Below are positions 17,022-25,133 of a stretch of 49,438 bases of DNA, piece by piece. The notes under the pieces are model-generated. The model ran no database searches. It was not told the DNA's origin and saw only the letters and a list, made by a program, of their open reading frames with translations. The position numbers and the translations under genes are program-made. Position 1 is the stretch's first letter. Each line of letters starts with the position of its first letter. Source of the stretch: Vreelandella subterranea (GTDB lineage: Bacteria > Pseudomonadota > Gammaproteobacteria > Pseudomonadales > Halomonadaceae); the NCBI RefSeq assembly GCF_900111305.1, contig NZ_FOGS01000015.1:1-49438 (forward strand), in the 5' to 3' direction.

Positions 17022-18383
17022 ATGCGGCACCTTTACGTAATGCGTCACGCCAAGGCCAAGCAGCCCAGTGGCAACATGAACGACCACCAACGGCCGTTGC
17101 GTAAACGGGGGAAACGTCAGGCGACGGCAATGGCGCCTGTGCTACAGCGCTGGCAAGCGTTGGAGGGGCAGGTTTACGTCAGCACGGCGGCGCGTACGCG
17201 GGAAACCCTCGACGACATCGCCGCGCAGTTGCCCGAACGAGCACTCATCAATCAGCTTCACCTTGATGACGCTCTCTACACCTTCGATGGTGAAGAGGTG
17301 CTTGCATGGCTCAAGGCACTGCCTGATGAGCTTGAAAAAGTGCTGGTCATTGGTCACAACCCGGCACTGGTTGATCTTGCCCGTTGGCTCGATGAGGCAA
17401 CGCCGACTTCGCTGCCTACCGGCAGCGTGCTGCATTTCACTTTGCCCGATACGCCCTGGTCAGCCATGGAACAGGGCTGTGCGGAGCTGGTGGGGCGGCT
17501 GACCCCGGAAGAGGCCAGCTATTCACTTTTCAAGCGTCTTGCCCCCAAGCCACCTGATCGCAAGGGCAGCACGTCTAAACAACTCCGAGCCATGCTCACG
17601 CATCAGTACCGGATGGTCAGGGCCCTTGAGCCAGGGGTGATGGCGGGCGTTGATACTGAATTTTTGCATCAGTACCGGGTTAACTTGCGTCGCAGCCGAG
17701 CCGTGGGGGAATCCATACGTTCCATTACCAAAGTGCCTGGCCTGAAAAAAATGCTCAAGCGGCTCAAGCACCGTGCCCGGGCCACCAGTGACCTCCGTGA
17801 CCTTGATGTGTTTCTGGAGGATATTGCCGATACGCCGCCGCCGCTTTCTTCCGCGACTTATCAGGGGTTGCAGCATTGGCTGCAGGGTTGCCAACGCGCA
17901 GAGCACCAAGCCCTTTGCGAGCAGTTGAGCGCGCCAGCCTACGCTGAGGAAATGCAAAACTGGCAGAGGTTTATCGCTTCCGATGACGTCAGTAAGGCGC
18001 TCGCCAAGCTGACGCCCAAGCGCATCAAGGCGGTGCTCAATAAGCGCATTGCGCGTCACGATGAGGGTCTGGCAGCACTGTCTTCAGATAGCTCTGACAC
18101 TGCTTTGCACGAACTTCGCAAGGGCGTGAAGCGCATCCGTTATCTGGCCGATCTGAATCCAAAGCGCTCCAAGCCCTTTCTGACAGAATTGAAGCGCCGC
18201 CAGCGCCTGCTCGGTGACTTTCAGGACCTATGTACCCGGCAGGCCTGGCTGAGTGCCTTCAGCGAAAGTCCGGATAATGACTCTGAACAGAAGGAAGAGT
18301 GCGCGTCATGGGGCGCCTCGTTAGAGAAGTCGAAGCATGAACTGCGCAAGGAGGTGTTGGCGTTGTCGCCATTGGCCCGCTAA
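17022..18383 (+). CDS. SixA-type histidine phosphatase fused to CHAD domain
   Basis: A 453-residue soluble protein. ATG 17022 follows AAGGAGG at ideal spacing. Residues 1-160 form a histidine phosphatase of the SixA type: RHAKAKQP holds the phosphorylated histidine (His9), and VIGHNP the second catalytic histidine. Residues about 190-450 form a CHAD domain, a helical bundle rich in conserved histidines, arginines and lysines: HQYRV..RR.R and LHELRKGVKRIRY are the two repeat cores. CHAD domains bind polyphosphate; SixA proteins remove phosphate from phosphohistidine. A phosphatase targeted to polyphosphate or its granules is a fair inference. No partner gene is near. Confidence 0.88.
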   Translation: MRHLYVMRHAKAKQPSGNMNDHQRPLRKRGKRQATAMAPVLQRWQALEGQVYVSTAARTRETLDDIAAQLPERALINQLHLDDALYTFDGEEVLAWLKALPDELEKVLVIGHNPALVDLARWLDEATPTSLPTGSVLHFTLPDTPWSAMEQGCAELVGRLTPEEASYSLFKRLAPKPPDRKGSTSKQLRAMLTHQYRMVRALEPGVMAGVDTEFLHQYRVNLRRSRAVGESIRSITKVPGLKKMLKRLKHRARATSDLRDLDVFLEDIADTPPPLSSATYQGLQHWLQGCQRAEHQALCEQLSAPAYAEEMQNWQRFIASDDVSKALAKLTPKRIKAVLNKRIARHDEGLAALSSDSSDTALHELRKGVKRIRYLADLNPKRSKPFLTELKRRQRLLGDFQDLCTRQAWLSAFSESPDNDSEQKEECASWGASLEKSKHELRKEVLALSPLAR

Positions 18384-18517
18384 TCGACACCAATCTGGCG
18401 AAGATCACCAGGTACGTTAAGCTAAAGCCGTGGGTTTCTACATGACGACGCAAGGGTTTCCATAGTCAAGCACTTGAACCATAACGTTTTACAGTCAAAC
18501 GCAAAAGGAGGCCTGGG

Positions 18518-19846
18518 ATGGTTAAAAAACCGCAAGGAAGCGGCAGCTCGCCTTCTGACTCGAGCGGGTCACTTAACTCTGTTTCCTGTAGCACTGAGAA
18601 ACTTTTGCTGGCCGCTCTGGAGCGTGGCGGTAGCTGTCTGGAAACGGGCCGCTTTCTTATCAGTTACCATAAGGGAAGAGTCGAAGAGGGTATCAAGGCA
18701 CTCAAGGCTCAGAACTTCCGGGTGGCCGATGCGCGCGACTTTACCGATCAGGCCGTCAGCCTGGAAGAGGCCGGAGATGCTGAGGCGATGGTGTTCCCGG
18801 AGTTGGGTGTCGCACTGGTTGGCGGTGACGCCCTAGGACAGCACGGGATGAGTGTTTTCGATAAGATCGCAGCGGACAGCCCGATCGAAATTATTGAGCC
18901 CGAGTATTTTGCGTTTTCTGAAAGCTCTGATTCTAAAAATTCTGAGTACCTGCGGGGCTTTCTGCGGGCAGCGAGTGTCATCGCGCGTGATTTGGGCGTT
19001 GATCTTGATAGTAACGAGCACGATGAGTCGCGCGAAATGGACGAGCTTGAGGTGACTTGGGGGCTGAGCCAGTGCAAGGTGCCGCAAAGCCATTGGAGTG
19101 GCGCTGGAATTAAAGTCGCCGTGCTGGATACCGGGATGGATCTTGGCCACCCGGATTTCGCTGGCCGGGAGTTCGTTACCCGATCCTTCGTTGGGGAACC
19201 GGTTCAAGATCTCAATGGGCATGGCACGCACTGTATAGGCACAGCCTGTGGCCCGAAAGCGCCTTCCGACAGTACGTCGCGTTACGGTATCGCGTTCGAT
19301 GCTCAGGTCTTGGTCGGCAAGGTGCTGACTAATTCAGGCAGCAGCACCGGAGCGGGCGTACTTGCAGGCTTGAACTGGGCGATTGCCCAGCGCTGTGAAG
19401 TGATCTCGATGTCCCTCGGCAGCCAGAGCCCGGTACAGGCCGCCTACACCCATGCGGGTGAGGCGGCACTGCGTAATGGGTGCCTGGTCATCGCCGCCGC
19501 GGGCAATGCCTCTGCACGCACTGGCGCGCCCGCCAATTCGCCCAGCGTCATGTCCGTGGCGTCACTCGATGAGAACCTGACGCCTTCCCGTTTTTCCAAT
19601 CATGGCAAAATCGAGATTGCCGCGCCCGGGCGGGATATCTTCTCTTCCTGGCCACGGCCGAGTCGCCATAAAACGATCAGTGGCACCAGCATGGCGGCGC
19701 CTCACGTAGCAGGTTGCGCGGCGCTCTGGGCGCAGTCTGACTCGTCACTGCGCGGGATGAAGCTGTGGCAACAGTTGGTGGCGTCGGTGCAAACGCTGCC
19801 ATCGCGTGAATCCTGCATTGGTGCAGGATTGGTACAAGCGCCCTGA
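18518..19846 (+). CDS. Subtilisin-like serine protease (S8 family), no signal peptide
   Basis: A 442-residue protease with the full triad: Asp204 in AVLDTGMD, His235 in LNGHGTH and Ser391 in SGTSMAAPH; the oxyanion Asn is in AAAGNAS. The N-terminus is polar and Ser-rich with no signal sequence, so the enzyme looks cytoplasmic. Residues about 45-130 resemble an inhibitor-I9-type propeptide fold (ISYHKGR...ALKAQNF.V, ending ...IEIIEPEYFAF), followed by a charged linker. ATG 18518 comes after AAAGGAGG. The next gene, 13 bp on, encodes a small protein that itself resembles an I9 propeptide, so the two form a probable enzyme and regulator pair. Confidence 0.9.
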   Translation: MVKKPQGSGSSPSDSSGSLNSVSCSTEKLLLAALERGGSCLETGRFLISYHKGRVEEGIKALKAQNFRVADARDFTDQAVSLEEAGDAEAMVFPELGVALVGGDALGQHGMSVFDKIAADSPIEIIEPEYFAFSESSDSKNSEYLRGFLRAASVIARDLGVDLDSNEHDESREMDELEVTWGLSQCKVPQSHWSGAGIKVAVLDTGMDLGHPDFAGREFVTRSFVGEPVQDLNGHGTHCIGTACGPKAPSDSTSRYGIAFDAQVLVGKVLTNSGSSTGAGVLAGLNWAIAQRCEVISMSLGSQSPVQAAYTHAGEAALRNGCLVIAAAGNASARTGAPANSPSVMSVASLDENLTPSRFSNHGKIEIAAPGRDIFSSWPRPSRHKTISGTSMAAPHVAGCAALWAQSDSSLRGMKLWQQLVASVQTLPSRESCIGAGLVQAP

Positions 19847-19859
19847 GAGAGGATGATCG

Positions 19860-20099
19860 ATGCCGAAGATAGCGCTATGGATAATTACGATTTCTAACGA
19901 TCAATCGATCAATGACATCGCCACACGCCTTAGTGAGGAGGGGTTGACCGTTAAGGAGATCCTTGAAGAGATCGGGTGTATTACCGGGTCGGCAGACGAG
20001 GTCACGGCTGAGCGGCTGAAAAGGGTTAAAGGGGTGGTGGATATTGCCCCTGATATGCACATCGATGTGGGGCCACCGGGCTCTGAAGAGACGTGGTAA
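19860..20099 (+). CDS. Small I9-propeptide-like protein, possible subtilase inhibitor or chaperone
   Basis: A 79-residue protein, ATG 19860 after GAGAGG, 13 bp downstream of the subtilase. The order is a beta strand (ALWIITISN), a helix (SINDIATRLSEEGL), a second strand region ending CITGSAD, a helix (EVTAERLKRVKGV) and a last strand (VVDIAPDMHIDV). This is the ferredoxin-like layout of inhibitor I9 subtilase propeptides, including the G.AD....L..V.GV..I.PD end that fits the protease active site. Stand-alone I9 proteins inhibit or help fold subtilases in other organisms. The assignment rests on pattern and operon context. Confidence 0.75.
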   Translation: MPKIALWIITISNDQSINDIATRLSEEGLTVKEILEEIGCITGSADEVTAERLKRVKGVVDIAPDMHIDVGPPGSEETW

Positions 20100-20136
20100 G
20101 GCAGCTGGCTATTAGCCAATACGGGGTGAAAAGGGG

Positions 20137-20733
20137 GTGGGTTTGAGCGAGTCATTACAAGCGCTGCTAGTCGAATTAGAACAATTTGGGCAGGAAAACG
20201 ATGCTGCAATCGCCGAGCGCCCACAGCGGATGCTGAATATCACCCGTGATACCGGGGAGTTTCTGTTGGTGCTTACCCAGGCAACCAACGCTCAGCGTGT
20301 GCTTGAGATTGGCACGTCCAACGGGTATTCCACCTTGTGGCTGGCTCAGGCGGCGCAAAAGATTGGCGGGCACGTTACAACTATTGAGCAATCTGACTTC
20401 AAGCTTGAACTCGCCGCCAAGAACTTTGAACGTTCTGGCCTCTCTGCGTTTATCACCCAGCTGCGTGGGGAAGCAGGCGGCCTGATCGGCGCCCTGCATG
20501 ACGAAAGCTGTGACCTTATTTTTCTGGATTCCAAACGCTCGGCGTATGTGGCCTGGTGGCCTACCCTTAAACGTTTACTACGCAGGGGCGGGCTTCTTGT
20601 CGTTGACAACGCCACGTCCCACGCCGATGAAATGGATTCTTTTATGACGTTGGTATCGGCAGATGCTGATGTCACTACCTGCACAGTACCCGTCGGGAAT
20701 GGACAGTTCCTGGCCACTCGGTGTGCCTTTTAG
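20137..20733 (+). CDS. Class I SAM-dependent O-methyltransferase
   Basis: A 198-residue soluble enzyme with the Rossmann-like methyltransferase motifs: VLEIGTSNGYSTLWLA (motif I, SAM binding, about 55-70), TTIEQSDFKLELAAKNF (acidic residue for the ribose), CDLIFLDSKR (motif IV) and LLRRGGLLVVDNATSH (motif V). The VLEIGT.NGYSTLWLA form and VVDN are typical of the O-methyltransferase 3 / YrrM group. It starts at GTG 20137 or TTG 20143 after AAAAGGGGG. It lies 37 bp after the propeptide-like gene and may share its transcript. The substrate is unknown. Confidence 0.83.
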   Translation: MGLSESLQALLVELEQFGQENDAAIAERPQRMLNITRDTGEFLLVLTQATNAQRVLEIGTSNGYSTLWLAQAAQKIGGHVTTIEQSDFKLELAAKNFERSGLSAFITQLRGEAGGLIGALHDESCDLIFLDSKRSAYVAWWPTLKRLLRRGGLLVVDNATSHADEMDSFMTLVSADADVTTCTVPVGNGQFLATRCAF

Positions 20734-20899
20734 CGGCATAGCCTGCAGGGACCGCCAATTCTGGCAGCTTTGTTCCGTAACATGGAATGACGATTTAGCT
20801 GAGGTGATCGCCAGTTTTGTGGGTGCCATCGTATTGTGTTCGTGACCGGACCGCTTTCATGCGCCACACTGCTACTCAACCCGCCTCGGATGAATCCCT

Positions 20900-22186
20900 G
20901 TGACCAACGCTACCTGGTTTGTATTGATCGGAACCCTGCTGATCATGATGGGGTTGCGTTCGCCCGTCCTCCAACGCCTGCGGCTGACACCTTCCATTGT
21001 CTATTTGGCTATTGGGGTGACTCTGGGTCCGTCGGTCTTGGGCGCATTTCATTTTAATCCGTTAGAACAGGCGCATTTGCTGGAAGTGCTCGCTGAAATT
21101 GCGGTTCTCGTATCGTTGTTTATCGCGGGTATGAAAATGCCGATGCCGTTCAAATGGCGGGAGTGGAATGCCCCCGTTCGTCTCGCGATTATCTCCATGA
21201 CCATCAGTGTCGCCCTGACCGCTGTGTTTGGCTATTACGTGCTGGCCTTGCCACTGGGGGCGGCGATTCTGCTGGGGGCTATTCTGGCACCCACTGATCC
21301 CGTTTTAGCCACCGATGTTCAAGTCCGGCACATGGGGGATAAAGATCCTTTACGTTTCACGCTGACCAGTGAAGCGGGCATGAATGACGGCAGTGCTTTT
21401 CCGTTTGTCATGCTGGGGCTGGCAATGCTCAGTTCCCCGGTTAGTTACGAACTTTTTGGGGCTTGGGTGTTAAAGGATGTTTTATGGTCGACAATCGTTG
21501 CCCTGGTTGTCGGGCTCGTAATGGGCCGCTTATTAGCACAGCTGGTATGGAAACAGCGCTTTCTCAGTAACGAAGGCCCGTTGCTGGATGACTTTCTGGG
21601 TATGGGCTTGATCGGCGTGGTCTATGGTGTCTGTCTGCTACTCGATGCCTGGGGGTTTCTGGCCGTTTTCGCGGCGGCCATTTCACTTCGTCAGTCGGAA
21701 CTTAAGCTGGCAAGTATTCACGGGCCTAACCAAGAAACGGGCTTCAACCGGCAAATTCCGGTTCATTCCGAAGAGCCGACGCCACCGCATAGCACCCAAG
21801 TATCTGAAGGTTCCATGTTGTTCAAGGAGTCTCTGGAGCGGCTGTCCGAGCTGGTGCTGGTCATGCTGCTGGGTGGAATGTTGTTTCTTGACTCATGGAG
21901 TTTAAGGGCCGTCGGGGTGGCGCTGTTCCTTTTTCTCGTGGTTCGCCCCGCCAGCGTATTCTTGGGTCTGCTGGGTTCTGGCACACCGCTGCGGCTGCAG
22001 GTGCTGGTTGGCTGGTTCGGCGTACGTGGAATCGGCTCGATCTATTATTTGATGTTCTCAATCGTCTTTGGTCTGCCGGAAGCGCTGGCCGTGGAACTCA
22101 TCCACATTACGCTAGTGGTTATCGTGCTCTCGATCGTCATCCACGGACTAACCGTCAAACCGATGATGACAAAGTGGTGGCCATAA
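20900..22186 (+). CDS. CPA1-family Na+/H+ antiporter (NhaP-like)
   Basis: A 428-residue inner-membrane antiporter with about 12 hydrophobic segments. The CPA ion-binding core can be seen: LGAILAPTDPVLATDVQV (the TDP motif) and LTSEAGMNDGSAFP (the ND motif), which together mark electroneutral CPA1 exchangers. GWFGVRGIGSIYYL near the C-terminus carries the conserved arginine. A charged loop of about 50 residues, rich in His, Glu and Ser-Pro, follows the eighth helix and is longer than usual. It starts at GTG 20900. It would swap cytoplasmic Na+ for H+, parallel to the Mrp complex encoded 10 kb downstream. Confidence 0.88.
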   Translation: MTNATWFVLIGTLLIMMGLRSPVLQRLRLTPSIVYLAIGVTLGPSVLGAFHFNPLEQAHLLEVLAEIAVLVSLFIAGMKMPMPFKWREWNAPVRLAIISMTISVALTAVFGYYVLALPLGAAILLGAILAPTDPVLATDVQVRHMGDKDPLRFTLTSEAGMNDGSAFPFVMLGLAMLSSPVSYELFGAWVLKDVLWSTIVALVVGLVMGRLLAQLVWKQRFLSNEGPLLDDFLGMGLIGVVYGVCLLLDAWGFLAVFAAAISLRQSELKLASIHGPNQETGFNRQIPVHSEEPTPPHSTQVSEGSMLFKESLERLSELVLVMLLGGMLFLDSWSLRAVGVALFLFLVVRPASVFLGLLGSGTPLRLQVLVGWFGVRGIGSIYYLMFSIVFGLPEALAVELIHITLVVIVLSIVIHGLTVKPMMTKWWP

Positions 22187-22252
22187 TCAGGCACAGTGCA
22201 CCGGTTTTCCCTTTACAACCCGCTTTTTTAGTTAACTAACAGGAATGAAGTG

Positions 22253-22747
22253 ATGGAATCGATCCGCAGTGTCGTTATTTCTGAGTTTTCGGATTTCAAT
22301 GACGTAAGTGAGCTTATTATTTTGATAGTTCGGCTACTGATGGCTATCTTGCTGGGCGGGCTGCTGGGGCTTGAGCGTCAACAGAGCGGCAAGGCGGCTG
22401 GAATACGCACCCATATGCTTGTTTGCATGGGCGCTGCGTTATTTATATTGATTCCGCAGCAAGCAGGTATTTCGGATTCGGAGATGAGCCGAGTTATTCA
22501 AGGTGTTATTGCCGGGATCGGCTTTCTTTGCGCCGGAAGTATCATCACTGGCAAGAATGATCAGGCTGCTACAGGGCTTACCACGGCAGCCGGTATTTGG
22601 TTCACAGCGGCCATCGGCATAGCGGTTGGCCTTGGGCGTGAGCAAACGGCGGTACTGTGCACGCTTCTGGCTTGGCTGGTGCTTTATGTGGTGCCTTTCT
22701 TTTCCCGGCCCATCAGCAAGAAAAAAGCTTCAATCTCTGATGATTAA
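22253..22747 (+). CDS. MgtC/SapB-family membrane protein
   Basis: A 164-residue protein with about five hydrophobic segments; ATG 22253 fits AGGA 8 bp upstream, with GTG 22250 also possible. The MgtC signature is complete: LLGGLLGLERQQSGKAAGIRTHMLVCMGAALF, then IAGIGFLCAGSII (the GIGFLGAG element, here with Cys) and GLTTAAGIWFTAAIG. Members are tied to growth at low Mg2+ and to restraint of ATP synthase; this short form lacks the C-terminal ACT-like domain of Salmonella MgtC. It lies 66 bp after the Na+/H+ antiporter, in the same direction. Confidence 0.87.
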   Translation: MESIRSVVISEFSDFNDVSELIILIVRLLMAILLGGLLGLERQQSGKAAGIRTHMLVCMGAALFILIPQQAGISDSEMSRVIQGVIAGIGFLCAGSIITGKNDQAATGLTTAAGIWFTAAIGIAVGLGREQTAVLCTLLAWLVLYVVPFFSRPISKKKASISDD

Positions 22748-22865
22748 GAAGATAATTCCGATATTTGATACCGAAGCACTGTCACCATTTAGCAGGCGAA
22801 GTTAGCCGCCGTGCTGGCAGAAAAGGGTTTGGAGTTGCGCCCTGGGGGATAGGGCAGAGTCAGTG

Positions 22866-22913
22866 TCAGACAAACCGTCACCACTTGTTTATATCTGGTG
22901 ACAGTTTGTCTGA
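22866..22913. repeat. 18-bp inverted repeat in the gene-free stretch 22748-23050
   Basis: TCAGACAAACCGTCACCA (22866-22883) pairs with TGGTGACAGTTTGTCTGA (22896-22913) with a single mismatch around a 12-nt AT-rich loop. It lies between the convergent mgtC-like and topB genes. It may work as a two-way terminator, though no T run follows, or it may be a small mobile repeat or the joined ends of a lost insertion sequence. The remaining part of the ~300-bp gap shows no gene. Confidence 0.65.
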
Positions 22914-23050
22914 TGCAGGGCCTTCCGCTTAGTCACTAGCATGGAGGATTGAAACTCGATAGTGAGGCCTCTCGCACATAGTTTGAATGAGGTTTCGGAC
23001 TAAGACGTCAGGTGCCATGTATATGGTTATAAGGATTCGCCTGTTGACTA

Positions 23051-24961
23051 TCAGCCTTGCTTGGCAGGGGGGCGTTTCACGTTTCCTCTACGCTTTCTCG
23101 GCTTGCCTGAGCGCTTCGCCGGGCTTCCGGCTTCTCCCTGTGCCGTTTGCAGGCTCTGCCTGAGTTTCCCTGCATCGCTATGGTTGAGCAGGCCACGCAA
23201 GTCATCCAGTAACGCCTGCTGAAAGGTGTTGGCGTCGTCCTGCTGTTCGGCGATGGCGCGCAGTCGCTGTTCCCAGAGTGCGGTGCGTTCGGGGGTGCTG
23301 ACCGCTTCAGGCAGGGCGGCGATCAGGGCGCTGCCGAGCTTGGTGGCGCGCAGGGCCTTTTGCTGGCGTACCAGATAGCCGCGCTGTACCAAGGTTTCGA
23401 TAATACCGGCGCGGGTGGCTTCGGTGCCCAGGCCGTCGGTGTCGCGCAGGGTGCGCCGCACGGCAGGGTCGTCCACGTAGCGGCCGATGTTCATCATTGC
23501 CTTGATCAGGCTGGCATCGGTGAAGGGTTCCGGCGGGCGGGTTTCCTTCTCCTCAACGCCTGCCCCCAGCGCCTGGCAGGCTTCTCCTTGGGTGAGCGGC
23601 GGCAGCGGCGGGCTTTCATCGCGGGTGGTGAACAGCGGTTTCCAGCCGGGGTCGAGGATGCTCTGGCCGCGAGCGCGGAAGGCCTCATCAAGCAGCGTAA
23701 ACTCGGCCTTGACCTCAAAGGTGCGCAGGGGACGGTAAAACTGGGCCATGACGTTGCGTACGATCAGTCGGAACACATGGCCTTCGGTGGCGGAGAGCTG
23801 GCTAAAGTCGGCCGGTTTGCCGCTGGGGGCGATGGCGTGGTGGGCGCCTACCTGCTTGTCGTTCCAGGCCTTGGAACGTAGCGAGAAGTCCGCGCCTTTC
23901 AGCCACTGTTGAAGCGCATCGTCGTTCTGGCAGGCGCCGCTCAGGCTACGCTGGGCTAGCGGAAGGTGCTCTTCGGGCAGGTAGCGGCAGTCGGAGCGCG
24001 GGTAGGTAATCAGCTTGTGCTGCTCGTATAGCCGCTGGCAAATATCCAGCACCACCTGTGCGGAAAGCCCGTGACGGCGGGCGGCATCGACCTGAAGGGC
24101 AGACAGCGAGTAGGGCAGCGGCGGTGCCTGGCGTTTCTCCTGCTGGTCGAGCTTTGTCAGTTGACCTGAGGCGCCGGGTAGCTGCGCTGCCAACGCATCG
24201 GCGGGTTGGCGGTCGATCAAACGCCCCTGATCATCAAGCGGCTGGTGTTCCTTGGGCACCCACCAGGCACGCAGCTGGCCCTTGGCGACCTTGAGATCCA
24301 CCCATAGGGGATAAAACGGATGGGGCACAAAATTACGAATGGCGTTATCGCGGCGCACGATCAAGCCCAGTACCGGGGTTTGCACACGGCCCACGGAAAG
24401 CACGCCGTCGTGGCCCGCCTGGCGGCCGGTGAGGGTCCAGGCGCGGGTCAGGTTGATACCGTACAGCCAGTCAGCACGAGCCCGGGCCTGGGCCGCCTGG
24501 AACAGCGGCTGATACTCGGCATTGGGTCGCAGGCTGGCAAGCGCGCGGCTGACGGCAGGCCTGTTGAGGTCGCTGATCAGCAGCCGTTGTACCGGGCCGC
24601 GGTACTTCATGTAGTCGATCACTTCCTGTACCAGCAACTGACCTTCGCGGTCCGGGTCACCGGCATGAACAACCTCGTTGGCCTGTTTGATCAGCTTGCG
24701 AATCACCGCCAGTTGGCCTCGGGCTTTTGAGCGCGGCATCAGTTTCCACTGCTGCGGCACAATGGGCAGCCGGTCCAGTCGCCACTGTTTGTCGGCGGGG
24801 TCGTAGGCTTCCGGTGCCGCCTGTTCCAGCAGGTGGCCCAGGCACCAGGTCACCGTGGTATCGCCGCAACTGATCGCGCCTTCCTGGCGCCTGGCACTGC
24901 CGGGGAGCGCCTCGGCAATCGCTCGGGCAAGGCTGGGTTTTTCGGCGATAATCAAGCGCAT
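23051..24961 (-). CDS. topB: DNA topoisomerase III
   Basis: A 636-residue type IA topoisomerase, close to E. coli TopB (653). The TOPRIM domain comes first: LIIAEKPSLARAIA (catalytic Glu) and VVHAGDPDREGQLL (the DxD metal site). The active-site tyrosine is in LITYPRSDCRYLPEEHL (about residue 320). GVLSVGRVQTPVLGLIV.RD and the late DTDGLGTEATRAGIIETL block are conserved. The C-terminus is basic (KRSGKPRKRRGN) and lacks clear zinc-finger cysteines. It resolves single-stranded catenane links after replication. ATG 24961 lies 172 bp from the divergent ABC1 kinase gene. No terminator beyond the stop other than the inverted repeat at 22866. Confidence 0.95.
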   Translation of the reverse strand: MRLIIAEKPSLARAIAEALPGSARRQEGAISCGDTTVTWCLGHLLEQAAPEAYDPADKQWRLDRLPIVPQQWKLMPRSKARGQLAVIRKLIKQANEVVHAGDPDREGQLLVQEVIDYMKYRGPVQRLLISDLNRPAVSRALASLRPNAEYQPLFQAAQARARADWLYGINLTRAWTLTGRQAGHDGVLSVGRVQTPVLGLIVRRDNAIRNFVPHPFYPLWVDLKVAKGQLRAWWVPKEHQPLDDQGRLIDRQPADALAAQLPGASGQLTKLDQQEKRQAPPLPYSLSALQVDAARRHGLSAQVVLDICQRLYEQHKLITYPRSDCRYLPEEHLPLAQRSLSGACQNDDALQQWLKGADFSLRSKAWNDKQVGAHHAIAPSGKPADFSQLSATEGHVFRLIVRNVMAQFYRPLRTFEVKAEFTLLDEAFRARGQSILDPGWKPLFTTRDESPPLPPLTQGEACQALGAGVEEKETRPPEPFTDASLIKAMMNIGRYVDDPAVRRTLRDTDGLGTEATRAGIIETLVQRGYLVRQQKALRATKLGSALIAALPEAVSTPERTALWEQRLRAIAEQQDDANTFQQALLDDLRGLLNHSDAGKLRQSLQTAQGEAGSPAKRSGKPRKRRGNVKRPPAKQG

Positions 24962-25133
24962 ACGGGCATGCCTTAAATTGTGTAACGTAGGAATATGGTA
25001 ACAGACACCGTATGCCGGTGAGCATAGTGAAAGGTTGTCTGGAAAATGATATGTGGCGATTCTTCGTATAGCTTTTGTATAATTTAACCGGATTGCGTAA
25101 GCTGCATGTCAGATGGTCAACGAGGCGACTTAA

